The notes under the pieces: generated by a model
Databases searched by the model: none
What the model was told of the DNA's origin: nothing
The model's input: the letters and a program-made list of their open reading frames with translations, nothing else
Assembly: GCF_024868665.1 (NCBI RefSeq)
Contig: NC_079894.1
Location: 8,641,737 to 8,705,736 of the forward strand
Direction of reading: 5' to 3'
Length of the DNA stretch: 64,000 bases
DNA from: Triplophysa rosa
Taxonomy: Eukaryota > Chordata > Actinopteri > Cypriniformes > Nemacheilidae
Made by a program: the position numbers and the translations under genes
Shown: one piece after another, positions 38,801 to 53,200 of the stretch
Position numbering within the stretch: the first letter of the stretch is position 1
How the letters are laid out: each line of letters opens with the position of its first letter

Positions 38801-41194
38801 TTATTTGTGTCCCCTTCAAAAATTTCTCATGAGAAATTTTATGTTTATTGTCCCCCCTTCTACTGTTAAATGAGATTTACGCCCATGCCTCCAAGTGTAC
38901 TTTTTCAATACAAGAACTAATTGGTGCAACAGCACACTTCAATAATAGCACACAGAAATTACACATGTTAGGCTTGAACTTGCAAATATGCGTAGAGCAG
39001 GTAAACACTTTAAAAGATCATTTTCAAATGCAACGTTAACATTTGCTGCAAGTGCACTGTATGCTCAAGCCTGCAGTAATGTATGCCAGTTCGACAGACT
39101 GAAATGTCAACCTGAAAGTTATAATTCATTACACCTTCATGTGGCATGCTAGTCTTAAACATTTATCCACAAAATGTGCAATGACTTAGTGATTCAGTGA
39201 TTCCTATTGAGTCATTAGGACTTGACTTGCTTTTAGAAGTGGTGTAGGGCCTCTTAGCGACTCTGCTTGACTTTGAGTTAACATTTGGTAAGATGCTCGC
39301 AGATGAAATTCTAGCTTTTTAAATGTCACTAATAAATTGCATGAGAAGAGTCACATTGAATCCCCCACATGATCAAGCCAAGCAGATGGACAATTACACC
39401 CCAGAACACAGGAGAATATATGAGAGAGAAATACGGAGAGAGCAAGTGATTCAGAGCGAAATGACCAGGTGGGAGACAGTCTTGGAGATTTCTTTCATTT
39501 TTTTCTCATTTTCCCAAGACGGTGGAGCCGTTCAGTTTGCCTTCCTGCTTAATGAATATCAAAATATTATGTTTTACCAGGTCAAACCATGTTAACACAG
39601 AAAAAAGCCTAATATATAGAACTACTATAAATATACACTTTATTGTAGTAGTGTTCTTGGCATGTGTAAAAAAATATTACATCACTGATATGCCAAGAAT
39701 AAGCATTTATGTAAAGTTTTCACATAATTATGTTTGGTAGAAAAGGATATTGATCACCATTCAAAGCAAATCTTAGAAGATAACATACTACAGCGTTACA
39801 TCAGTGCACACACTAATTCAGAATAATCTAAGAATATAATTGTGCAAAGGACCGAAGTCAAATACAGACGGAAAATTAATAAGTGGATAAAATATCAAAC
39901 CATAACATATTTTGGAATAACTATACTAAACATAATTGATTATTGGCAAAAAATATATATCATGTTAATACTACGCATATTCATAATTTCATAAATTCAG
40001 CTACACTTAATCAAAATTAAAGACGAATTTGACTGTTACGAGTATTTTTTTTCATTTTCAAGAAACATTTCAATAGATATCGCACGCAATATATGTTCTT
40101 GTGAATTATTTTGGCCATTATCATGCTGCGATGAAAATCTGATATTGTGACAGCCCTAAACATGAATTATTACAAAAGTATCAATTCATGACCCAGAAAT
40201 CAATTTAATATATCAAATCATCTGACAATTCCCTTTGATACTGTATACAAGACAATCACATATTAGTCTCACTCTTGACACTGTAACCCAGATATCAGAT
40301 CAATATCCTTAAATTAGCTCTGAATTGGTTCTGTGCAATAACCAGATGGATCAAAGCTGCGATTTGATGATGCTGAAAGAGTGTAATGACGTTAACATAA
40401 GCAGTGTTCCTGAGAGCTCTGCTCTCCTTCATGCAGAATTATCTTGGCTCTTTTATGTTTAAGGGCTTTATGCCCTTAATGATGCATAACAAGATGCCTT
40501 ATATTGGAGGAATTTGCCACCAGGTTCTCTCCGTTCTGGCTTGGTTGACTCCACAATCTAAGCACTGTTGCTACTGTTGACCTCAAAGCTGAAAGACACG
40601 GACGAAAAGCCATGAAACTCTAATTTGGATCTATCAGTAACACCAAACTTGGTGTATTTTAGCTAATAAACTTCGCGCTACGTGACGCTGTTGTGACATT
40701 ATGTTTAGCACAGCGCACCCCTGACATGTTATTTATGCATTCACGCTGAGCTCCTGTTTTATTGCCTGCCTCTCTGTTGGCACCCACCTCCACCAGCTCT
40801 GTGATCCTTCAGAGAGAACCAAACAACGTGGGCTTCAGCCTTATCTCACCAAGTCCAGCCGTTTTTAACACATTTCACACAAAACCAGAAAAGCAGCGTC
40901 TCATAAAGCAACCTTCTCTTTCCAAACAATCGCTGTGAAACCTGAACAAATGCATCACCTCCATCAATGATGATTTCTCATACGCACAAATGAAGAACAC
41001 ATTTACACATTAAATTAAATCACTGACAGCCGGATGCTATCACTAACTGATGATTTACAAGCAAAGCTCTGGTGCGGACTGGAGGGGTCCTGAAGAGCTC
41101 TTTGGGCAGCCTTATGTATGCCAGTTCATTATTCATCTCTCAGATGAGAGACTCTCACCATCTGGGGCTTAGAAGACTCAGGGGAAACAACCAC

Positions 41195-41234
<40 letters not shown>

Positions 41235-44200
41235 ATAAACTGCAAACAGGTGTCACTGTACCAACTGTATCTCATAAGTAGTATGCTGTCAACAGCAGAG
41301 CCTCAACTGGAGCTTTCATTGCTGTACTGTGGCATTCTGGAATAACATATTGAGCATTTCGGCGGCACTGACCTCTTTTCCATTAACACAACAGTGTATC
41401 CCGTGTTATTTTTTTTACACTTGAATGAATGAAATAATAGAATAGCATTAAAGTGACACCCCATTTATTTAATGCACTAAAGGTATTGAGTAGATGCAGA
41501 AAGACAAAGACATAACAACTCATTCTCTCTCAATTCCAGTATTGAGAGGGAGGTTTTGGTATTGAAAGAATGGTTAAAAAATCATGGCAGTTTCTTCTTT
41601 ATGTTGGAAAAGGCCTTCCTGAAAAGATTGCTTTTTGCCCCCCGCATGGCTTTATGAGGCTCCTGCCAACTCCCTAACCTTCACAACAAAAAGAATAACA
41701 GTCTAGCGACGAGATAGAATGAGTGAGATACACAGTAACTCATGTGGGGTGTATAGTTTTCTGTCAGACCTCATGTACAGATGCGCGGTGCCATTGTTCT
41801 CATGCCCTCAACGGCAAAAGTGGGTGTTTGGTACATAAAGCACTTTGTGGTGGGTACCAATAGCCCCTTTAGATAAAATCAGATCAAGAATGATGCGATA
41901 CACAGATGTGAAGAGTGTCACGACTAATCAGAAACACATCTGTGTAACGACTGCTGACAAATGTAATTTCGATTATCTGGTTCGATCATACATACATAGA
42001 CTACAGAAGGATGTGCTTAGTGACTTCCATAATAGCAACGTTTAGTTGCATTTCATCATTTTCGACACAATTTGTCTTCATTCTTCATGCTAATAAGTAC
42101 GTCCTTTCACCAAGAACTGTACTCACAAAAGGCGCAGAAGTGTTATTATAGCATGGTTCCAAAGAGCCTCTTGTACAAAATTTCAATAAGACTCGCTTCA
42201 GACATCCGCAGGTGCTTCTTTGTGGCAACGAATGTACAGTGAATTCAGTTACGATTCTTTACGCTGATGCATTTTGATTGAAGGTACGCAAGCATTTTCA
42301 ACTTCTGTGGAAGTTGAGCGCCACGCTCCCGAGGTGGATTGTGGGATTGAGGGCGCTACAAAAGTGTTACTTTTCTGAGATGTATATGAACTGAGTTTGA
42401 ATTTTATATTATAATATATTATTATATTTATATACGTCTTTAACTCACGTAGCATCCACCGATCTAGTCCGACGTTTATTTAGGGCAATATTCATATTCG
42501 AGTTAATGTAATCAAAATCATGTTTAAAAGTAAAACATTTCTTTAAAAAATATCCTGGCAGTCTATGGGAACTACTGTGAACACTTGTGAAAAATTTGTA
42601 GAAAATGCCTGTAATTAAAGGGGTCATATGACACGGCTAAAACGAATATTTTCGTTTGATTTAGATGTAATGCAATGTGTATACACGATTTAATGTTTCC
42701 ACATACTGTGCATGTTTGTATCTCCTTTTTGCTCTGGAAAGCGAGGTGTGCTATGATTGGCCAGTTAATCAGTGCGTAGTGATTGGTCAAATACTGCAAG
42801 CGTGTGACGGAAATGTAACGCCTCTTACCATATTCGGAACATCATGTTCCCAAGCAATTGTAATGACAGGTTCGCCCACCTTACTTGCATATACATTTGG
42901 GCGGTCTTAGTCAAATCATACCACGAACTGACGTAGATTTGTGGGGGTGTGGTTACACGAGGCGTTTCAGGCAGGTCTGGGTGAGCATTTGCTTTTAGAT
43001 AGAATGCATATTTTGTTCCGACACTTTCATTTTTGCATTTTTACCTGTCTAATACATGCATGGGCAACTTATAACACCTCAAAGACACAGAAAAAAATGC
43101 ATTCACACCATAAGACCAATTTAAAATGTATAAACTTCTCATATGCATGCAGCTGAGGCAAAAGTATCACAAACTAACCTACTTAGTTAAAGATTTAATG
43201 TTAAAATCTTGGCAAATCCAATGATCAGAAACACAAGTTTTTTTGCTAAAAGATATGAAAACTTTACTTCCAGAAGCTGCAATACATCATCCAATGAGCT
43301 TAAAGCTTGTCACATAGAGAAAGTGCATTTTTATTTTCCGGGCAATATATGCATCAGACGAATGGACTGTGGGTGGTCTGTGGGCGTGCCATCTGATGCT
43401 GAGACGAGCTGTAGCCCAGATGAAGCGTCTACTGAGCACAGGTTTCTGTTTGCACACTCACTCACTGCCATGTGGATGGATTTTTTTACATTTCAATATT
43501 TCTGCATCACTATTTCACAAGTTTGGGGTGTTAAACTAAACATTAAAAGCTATTGATTATCATCCTATTATTGAGTCCATATATTCCAAATGGTTCAATA
43601 TAACAACACTTATACACTTGTGTTATGATTATACAATACCACTGAAAAATCGAACTATATTTTCATGTCTTGTTCCCTCACAGCTTTCTAAGATTTTTAT
43701 CTGGGAGATGTGCCATTTCATCACTCAACAAATAGCAGCTTATTGTTTGTTGTTTGGGTATAATTGTAAGAGCATCACAACTATTCGTTTTTTCATTCAC
43801 GGAGTAATTACTTACCAGGGAACAAGTTTTTAATAAAGTTTGAAAGAGTTTTTTATTATAAGAATTCGCTCCAAAAATGTGTACATTACATACAGTTTCA
43901 CAAATTGTTTGAAACAGATGCATCTTTTTAAATGATCTTGTTCTGTTTTGCCGTTGGTTGCACTCTGGTTCAATAAGCAACTAATATACTGAGTATACAG
44001 AGACCCAACTAAAGCTGAGAGATAACCTACAAAAAGCAGTGCATTTATTAGTAAGAACAAGAATGGACAAAAAATTCTCCCAGCAGGCATCAGATTTCAT
44101 TTTACAGGCATCAGCAGAATATAATAGAGTAACAGAAACCAAAAAGGAATTCTGGTTTGACAGTCAAAATTATTTTTAGTAGGCCTATTTAACTGAAAAG

Positions 44201-47200
44201 CTGGTTAAAAGTGTGGAATACCTATAGGCGTGCTGTCGTCATTTTTACCTCACAAAGCTGACAGTACACATATATTAACAAATGATTTTGTGGTTTATGT
44301 AACTTGTTTGTCATGCAAAATTATCCTAGCTTACTAAAAGCAGCTTGTGTCATTTGAGAACACCTCGTGGGATCGAACTACAGCGATATGCTATCAGAAA
44401 TTTATAAACACATCTCTCCCCAGGGAGTTCGAACAAACAAATACAAAACATTGCTCTTACAATGAAAGTAAGTGATTCAAATTACCGCACTGACATGCAT
44501 GTTTGTTTCTCATTCTCCAGAGGAACGGGTATAAACAGGAACGCAAAATGCTTACTTTATGTCTTATGAATTATTCATTGTCATCTTCTATTCCTATGTT
44601 TCAATTTTTTAGCGTTAGGTTTTGTATTTCAGCACCTTGGCGCAGGAGGAGAGGTACAATTCAAAGGATTTCATTTATTTGCTCTTATTGTACACATCAG
44701 CAGCACTCTGCATGTTGTCGAATTTGAAAGAATAAGGCCTCAAAAGATCTTTTTTTTTACAATAACTCCTACTTGCTTCGATGTTCCAGAAGAAACTATA
44801 TATTGGAGCTTTGCAAACTGCTGTAGCTTTTCCATAACTCAGCTCCAGATACATTCAGACTCCTCTAATAGCCAATAAAACCTGTTCTATTCTGTTTCTT
44901 TGTTACTGAATAAAGTAGACTGAGCTTTTAAGTGTGGAAAGATGCTTCTCTGAGAATTGGTGGAGGTCCACACTCAGCAGGGAGCGAGAAGGCGGAAACA
45001 AAAAGCTCAGATCCACTACGTGGATTCCTGCTCTAACACACATTACAAGAGGAAGAAGTGAGAGAGGGAAGAATTGTCCAGTGTAATCCCAGCTCCCCTT
45101 TTCTTTCACCACCTGACAGAAAAGGGGAGAAATAAACCATCTGAACTGAACCCCAAAGCCTCTTCCCTCCAGCCTTTTGTGACCTCCTGGATTGTGATGT
45201 TGCCAAGGGAAACAACGCCTTCTCAGAGAGCCGTTTCTGTTGGGACCTGACCCACCAATCGCCAGGAGGGGCACCTCACTCCAGCTTTGGAGCCTTGAAT
45301 ATACTCCCCAGACAATGCACCAATGGGCAATCAGCTTGCTCTCTGATCCCTTCCACGTGCCTGCTTCCAAGAAGTATGTTTACTATTACTGCCCCCTGCT
45401 TTGGAGGAAAGAACGTTCCTTTTTCTAAAAATAATATTTGCTATGTGCCTATAGCTAGAGATTACGCCAAACAACATGTTGCTGTAAAGCTAGTAAGCAG
45501 TGACGAGGAAGTGATCTTGAGATTTCCAGGCTCTTACACTCACAATTTCAATTAGTTATAGGCACAATATGTAAGATTTTTGCAATAAAATATCCAAAAA
45601 CCACTAGCACAGTGTTAGATTTTCTCTTGTGTTACATTATCCTAACAATATTTGAATCCAAGAAAAGCAGAGTTTTGACCAGTGTAATGTTGTGTAAAGA
45701 AGGACGCTTATCGATGGCATCATGTCCATGTTTTCCTAGGTTTTTGAATTTACTGCCGTAGAAACTATAGGTAGGGTTGGGAATTAAATCAATTTCAATT
45801 TTAGAATCGGAATTGAAAGGTTAGGAGTCGGATACTTGATATAAAATCAAATTTTATCAAGTTGATTCTCTCATCAATTCCTGTGTGCATTTTCAGAAAT
45901 GTGCATGTGTTAACTTGTGATCTGCTGATATCTCAATAAAAGCCCTTATGAAAATTAACCATATTTTTACCATAGTAACCATAGTTTAACTGGAAAGCAC
46001 AGTAACCAGAAATTTACCATAGTTTAATTATAATAACTACAGTTTCACCATGATATTTGTAGTTAAACTATGTTAATATAAATTAACAAAACATTAATTT
46101 ATTAACAATTTAATGTAAACAAAAAAATAATAAAAATGGCTGCTATGTGTATATATACAGTACACAAATCAGTGCTCATAAATAAATATTTTTTTGCAAA
46201 CCAGTCAATAAGCATGTTAAATGACCATACAGGTTGATATCTAAACGTTTCATTTTTTAATAGCTTTGGAAACAAAACTGTGAATCGATAACAACTAGAA
46301 TCGATAACCAAAACCCAACCCTAATCATAGGTGAGTCTGACTTCATGAGTTGCTGTGCAGACCAGACGCCATATAACTTCAAAGTATTCGAGATAGGGAT
46401 TTGAAGGCAATACTGTTGAGTCGATAATTTTAATATCATAAAAAATGCAAAACAGTAACAGTAGCGTCCAGCACGGCACTCTGTTGTTTTTTTCTATCAA
46501 GCCACTCTATTGGCTTACGTTATAACATAGCGGTTATACAACTTTATGTATAAACATGATTTGTGAGTCTCATCAGATTGATTTACATCGGCAGGGGAGT
46601 TAAAGATGACAATTCCCATAATTCCAGACAGTATCTTCAAGCTTTGCTATCGTTTTGCAACGGCTAGCAGAGAAAATTACATACTGTGCCTTTAAACGCC
46701 AGTCAAGCTACCCATTTAAAATTAGTTCACAAATCAGAATGTACAACAATAGGGAGGCTCAGAGATGACGTATTTTTGTATGCAAAACCCGGAAGCGAGT
46801 TAGCATTTTAGGACTTCCGGTTCCATCACTCCAAAGTCTATGGGTTTTTTGAATGGGTTTTTGGTACGTCGCCCGAAAATAAGGTCTGTGGTAAACAAAA
46901 CCTCTAAATATTTTCACGCTTTATTCTATGACAGAAAACACACCAATTATAACCCGCTTGTGATTTTTTAAAGCCTTATTGTGTCTTAAAAACGGCGGTT
47001 GCTAACAAGTTGCTAAAAGCACATAGGGCCTACTTCCTTTGGCAGGGACGTTAGACGTCATTGCGCATATAAAGCTCACAAATAATGCAACATGGGCAAA
47101 AATCTCTTAAAACGTAGATGCGGATTCATTCACGGAGTAATAACTTACCAGGGAACAAGTTTTTAATAAAGTTTGAAAGAGTTGTCGGAGGCTTGGTGGT

Positions 47201-50200
47201 GGTGACGTTGATATCGAGCGACCATGTAGTCGGTTTATAGCATTGTGTTAGCTGTATTTCAGCTTCAAAAGTAACAAATGTTGTGTTAATTTGTGAAGAT
47301 TATCTTGATAGACAAAACGTGTAAACATCATAAACCTTTGTTAATCACGGAGCTTATTTTTTGCGATCTTCCAAAAGTCTATGGGAAAAATGCATAGGCT
47401 TTCAGTCGAGGGAACCAGCGCGGCACTTACTTCCGGGTTAGCCTACGAAAATATGTCATCTCTGATCCTCTCAATTAGGATCATATTTATGTGACATTAA
47501 AAAAGGATGACCATTAAGTTAAAAGAATTAAACTTGAACAGAGTAAAATAACTTGTTACTAGAAATGCTGTAATCTTAAGAAAACAACCTTCACGTGCTT
47601 GACAGGTGCCGATAAGTTAGTAGCATCGCCTCTTTTAGTCAATAACCCCTCAACACTGCCAAACATTTATTAAAAGAGCCCCGGCAGTGAGCATATACCT
47701 ATAATGCAATGCTCAACTGCTTTCTTGCTAAAATCACCCATCAAACAGCTTCTTCGTGGCTGTGTCAGAAAAGCAATATCGTAAGGCGTTAGCCAATTAT
47801 TTAGGTGCAGCCCTTCAATCAATACATTAACACTTCTGTTAATAATAAATAACTGTTGCTGCTCTCTGTCAGCAATTTGCTAGACAGTCCAGAGTGAAAG
47901 ACATATTTGTTCAATATATTCTGGCAGTGAATCTACATTCAAGTGCTGCGAGATATCTTTGTAAAGCAAACACGCTTTATATGTATGAAATCTCAGCATG
48001 ATTAAATGAGGCTGAAGAACTCTCAATCTTGTTTACTTTATCTTAGGAAGAGATACGAGAGTCGGTTTAAGCTCGTGTCAGTGCTACACTAAGACGTGAT
48101 GGACAGTTTATTCCCGAACAATGCGTTAAAGTGCAGACTGATGGCGATGGGAAGGCAGAAGGCAGCGTTAAACCGGCCATTCTCATCCTCATCACATTTC
48201 TCATCCTCTGCTTACTGATATTGATTCAAGAAGCTCATTACTGCGGCAGACTGATGAATGCCATGAATCAGCACAAACTGTGGTCTGAAATCTTCTCAGA
48301 TCATTCTGACAAACTCCGCACACGTGCTCCGTGTGCCAAGGAAACGGAGGGGATTTAATGAGGTTCACGACAAACAGCCTTTCCGTCAGAATATGCTACA
48401 TAAAAATAAATCCAGATCGGCTGGAATGACAGATGTTGCGAGGCTGCTCGTGTTTAGTCAGCCTGGCTGAATGCATCGCAAATACAGAGTGATGGCTTGG
48501 TCTGTCACAAACAAGAGAGATCAGTGGAAGAGCGGCAGAAGAACTTATCAAGTTCACCCGCTATTGAAATACTCCTTAAAGATCCGCTTCAACCCTGCTT
48601 GACCATACTTGATTCCTGTAATGTGCTGACTGGAGCACTAGCTCTAATTCAGAAGAGTCAATACTTATTTTCAGGAGAAATGGAAATGGATTGATTTTGT
48701 TAAGGTGATGCAAAAGAAAAAACGTTAAAACCTTAAAGACGGGACGGTAAGTCCACAAGCAGCTTGTTAGCCTGAATGCCCAGAAGTATATATCATCAAT
48801 CACAGTATGTATGTGGCAAATGTCTCTGCTCGTCTCAGACTGCAAAATGAAGAGAAACCTTTCTTCCTTATGAAGTTTTATATTTTTGTAGTACAGTGTA
48901 AGAGCACAGAAATGAAATTGTATGCATAAATATAATATAGAAACAATTTTTTTCAGTTTTATTAATATTTTGAATAAGCTTTATTTTTTATTTCGTTTTT
49001 ATGTTTATTTTTAGCAATTTTGTAAAAAAGTGCATATTATTAATTATTTGTTTATTTTTATGTTTCTATATAAGTTTTATTTTATTTCGGTTTATATTTC
49101 TTGATAAGTTTTTATTTATTTTCAGTTAATTACTTTAGTGACTCAAACTTATTTCAGTTCATTGCAGAGGCAACATTTCTCATTTTTGTTTAGTACAAAT
49201 TTTTCAAATAGTATGTAAGCCAATATTATTATTATTAACTATTTATAGGTATGCGTTTAGGTGAAATATTTTTTTTCCATTCTGTGAACTATATTTATTA
49301 TATTTATTATTATTATATACAATATTTCAAAGTTTCAAATAAAAATATTGTTTCTATTTGCATTTATTTGCAGAAAATGAAAACTAGAGAAACTGGTCGA
49401 AATAACAGAAAAGATGCTCTGTATTTGAAGTTTATATTCACTTTTAAGCAATACAACAGTAATATTTGTACATGTAATTAGGAAAAGTTTAACAGTTATT
49501 TTTTATTTCATTTTTATCACAGTTTTCATGTGTCTTGTCATGCTGTCAGTCTTTCACATTGCTGTTGGATTCTCCTGGCGTTTGATTTTGTTGAAATTGA
49601 ACAGACACTGGACTGCAATGGCGACAATACATCTAGAAATGCTGATTAAATGAATACATTTTTCCGCAGCTGTATATAGTATATAAACTATAACCTTGAT
49701 GTGACCGTGTTCTACATTGTTATGAGCGGCCATGTACCTAAACGTCTGTGTATAAAATTACATTTGAAAAACACTGCCATGTCATGTAGCTTCCAGATCT
49801 GAATTCTGAAATGTGAGCTTGAGCAGTCATGGAAACTGAATCTGGTGGTCCACCCACACTCCCTGCCAGGCTGAGAGAAGGACCTGAGAAAATCTACGCT
49901 CATTGTATTCTCTCTCTCCCCCTCTGTTTCTCAAGCTCTATGTACCGGTAAAAGTTTTTGCAAGTCACCTCTAAGCCGGCATAATAACCTGCATCAGAAA
50001 TGGGCCTGAAATTGCAGGGCAAAGCATTGTGTGCAATGAGAGAGGCTTTTATAATTGTACGGAGCCACATTAAACTGGGGGAGGGAGGAAGTGAAATAGC
50101 CCTCTAAGGAGATGTAGGAGGTGTAGGATTGGGTCTGACCCACAATGCATTGCCATCCCCGCGTTGCATCGATGTCCTCTATGGCAGAGATTAGCAGTGA

Positions 50201-53200
50201 GGAAATCTATCCAACACAAATAGACCATAACGAGACAGTAATTTTGTGGGTTAAGGGGAAAAAACCTTTTCTTCGAGCATCACAGACTAAAGGGTCTGTT
50301 CAGGGAAGGGGTTCGGTTTAGAAAGTGACAAGCTGTAAACCACACACTGTTCCTTTCATACAATGCACCGCATTTTTAGACGCTCACTGCCTTTGCCAAA
50401 GCCATTTTTTTGGTAAGTGGCTTCTCAATGACACTTATCATTTAAAAGCAATCACAGCTAATGTGAGCAGGGCCATTGTAGGAGCCATCTGTGTGCACTG
50501 AGCAAATTGCACTAGTTACAATTTTGTATTACATTTTCGCATTCGTCTGTCACTCGGGGTCTTTGGACGAGTATAGGAAAATAAAAGCACATTACTGCGA
50601 GCAGATATTAACAGGACACGTGTTGATTTCAAAAGCAGGCTTAGGTAGCATGTAGCTTCTGGAGGAAAGGTACTAGGTTTCTAAACTATTTTTGTCTTAT
50701 GCATCCACACAACCCTATCAGTAGGATTCCTGAAGTACCCTTCATCACAAATATGTTCTAACTGGGAACTTAGCTGATCTTATTTGTAATATATTTGTCA
50801 TTATTACAATTATTCACTTTTAGTAACAATCAATACTGCATGTGAAGAACTGTCCTTCCTCTGTCCTACATCGTACAAGATCATAAGAATTATCCACCTC
50901 GTGAAATAGTTATTAATTCCCATAAGATCAGGTTGGCATTTTTCTATAACTGTGGCCAAAAGCGACGTCTAACTCTAAACCTTACAAGCTGGTATTTAAA
51001 AGACACTATAGACAGATATTTACTGGGGCTGCGTTAAACTTCATTCTCCTGAGAAAAAAACTGAGCTATTATTAATAGTGTATTGGTGAAAATTACATTG
51101 TAAAAACACGAGCCAGCTCTACATTTGATAAGAAAAATGTCATATCTGGTTGAAGAAGATAATTAGAATATGTCTTCATATCTGAGGTATTTAAAATTAG
51201 AGCTGCAGACAAATGCTTTCACGCTAAACTACACTAACTATGATTTTTCTCACTTTGCTAAATTATTCTTTAACATTTGGTCACTGTGTGATTTCATTGC
51301 ATGCAAATCAATATATTTGAATGTGTAAAATGTAGAAATTTACTTTACTTTTCTTGGGATTAATGTAGTACGTTGAAAGAGGTCAGGGGAATTCAGTTCC
51401 CAGCATGCTTTGCGTGGGACTGGATAGATGAAATGCCTTAATTAAGTGGTAAAAATGTGTTACATTTAACATACATGCTGCTGCTAGCAAGTTAACTGCA
51501 AGACATTTGGACGCCTTAGTTTAACTAATTCTGTGTTTACTCAATTCAGTTTCCACTACATTAAGTATCTAAGTAGAGTTCACAGTTTAATTTAATGTTA
51601 AGAAAACTAATTTCCATAGTTCGGAACCACTGTCCACAATTGAATTAGATCCAGCCAAAGAGTTATTTTTTGAGCGTATGCCTGGAAACAACAGGAAATA
51701 GCGTAAAAGCTATTTTTTATAACATTTTTACCAGATACACGTTAAATTAAACTACTGAACTCCGTGACACCACATTTTCTTCGGTTCATGACCCCAGAGA
51801 ACAATTGTTTCTTAAGTAGATTCCCTGTAGTGATTATGGGGTTATCCATTAAACTGAAGCTTGTCTTCAGCTTGTTCATGCCCTAGAGAAACCCAACTTT
51901 TCTCAGATGAACAAGCAGACACAAGTCTGATCTCTATTTCTAAACCACATTCATTTTATGACTCCTCATAGGCCAACGTGGCATTTCATAATTTGTAAAA
52001 CCCGCCAAGTTTCCAAAACCGACCTGCACGTAAACGTTGTAAGGCTCTGATGATTTTCATTCGTCGAAGTATTCGAGTGTTTGATTGCTCTTGGCTCGGG
52101 ATAAACAATCTGCACACTGGTGATATGTGGAACAAAGGCGTTGCGTAAACAAAAAAGAAAAATCGTATAAAGTGAGAGAGAAGAAGGAAAGGGAGTGTAG
52201 GAAACGAATGATAGAAAAGAGCAGCGACTGTTTTTACTTTCTTCATAGCTTTCCTGCATTTCCCCAATACCCTCCCCTATAGACTGGCAGTAACACTTGT
52301 ACCACATGCGGAAATAAGGCTAGCAAAGGGGAAATTAATTATTTATACAGGCCTGCCTTTCAGAATTAAAGTGAGCACCATGAGATTCCCACCAGTGTGA
52401 GCGAAAAGCGACCGGGCAGCTCGGAACTAAAACACTGTGAGCAACAAACATAGGTGAACGCACACAAACATGCATGAAATTGATGCAAAAGAGATGCGTT
52501 TTTGACAGGCAACCGGATTCAGGCCTTTGGAGGTAGTGTGGAATATCTCCAAAGAGAAAAAAATCTAAACTGAAACGTAGATACAATATGCACACAAGTT
52601 AGAATATCTAATTACTTTAGGTATGAGGCTCCATTTGGAGAGCTATCAAGTTAGTTAATCTGCACTGAACTACTGTTGTGTAATACACTCACTAAAACAA
52701 AACAATCCACATTCATTAGATTTATTGTGCAATAGCAAATTTTGTATTACAATGCCAGTAGACATGTTGCGTTTATGTTAAAGAGGTAGTTCACCCCAAA
52801 ATAAAAATAATTTATTGGTCATAATAAATTTCTTTGTTCTGTGGAACACAAAAGATGATATTTTGAGAAATATCTCAGTGGTTTTGTTTCCATACAATGG
52901 AAGTCAATGGGGGCCAGTGTTGTTTGAGTACCAACATTCTTCGAAATGTCAAATATTTTGCAGAAGAAAGACATACAGGTTTGCAATGACATGAGGCGAA
53001 ATTAGAAAAGTGAATTCAAACAAAATATTTGAAAAGTAAAGTGAGACCTCTTAGAAGATGATGATAAGATCAGCATTAAAGTGATAGTTCACCCACAAAT
53101 TCTGTCATCATTGACTCACCCTCTTGTCATTTCAAACCTGTATGACTTTCTTTCTTCTGCAGAACACAAAAGAAGATATTTTGAAGAAAGTTGGTAACCG

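Larger units (their letters stand above)
36701..38887. mobile_element. Outer hAT-like element with 8-base target duplication
   Basis: The ends are CATGGGCGTAAATC and GATTTACGCCCATG (perfect 14-base inverted repeat). The flanks are CCTCTAAG (36693-36700) and CCTCCAAG (38888-38895), one mismatch in eight. Without the inner insertion it is about 1.2 kb. It has G/C-runs near the left end, and no transposase frame is seen. The uninterrupted tandem copy at 36430-36552 acts as an empty site and confirms the boundaries. Confidence 0.85.

Noticed and set aside
36701..38887. A cellular gene or captured exon inside the nested hAT elements
   Set aside because: Only short frames without motifs. Structure is fully explained by two nested non-autonomous transposons.
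39323..39595. 90-codon plus-strand frame rich in charged residues
   Set aside because: No domain recognised and no flanking splice signals that join it to anything.
44903..45370. 155-codon minus-strand open frame
   Set aside because: No known motif, overlapping frames on both strands of similar length, no splice-site support.
48131..48358. 75-codon frame with a hydrophobic helix
   Set aside because: A single membrane-like segment ([16 protein letters not shown]) can arise by chance; no start context, splice sites or homologue recognised.
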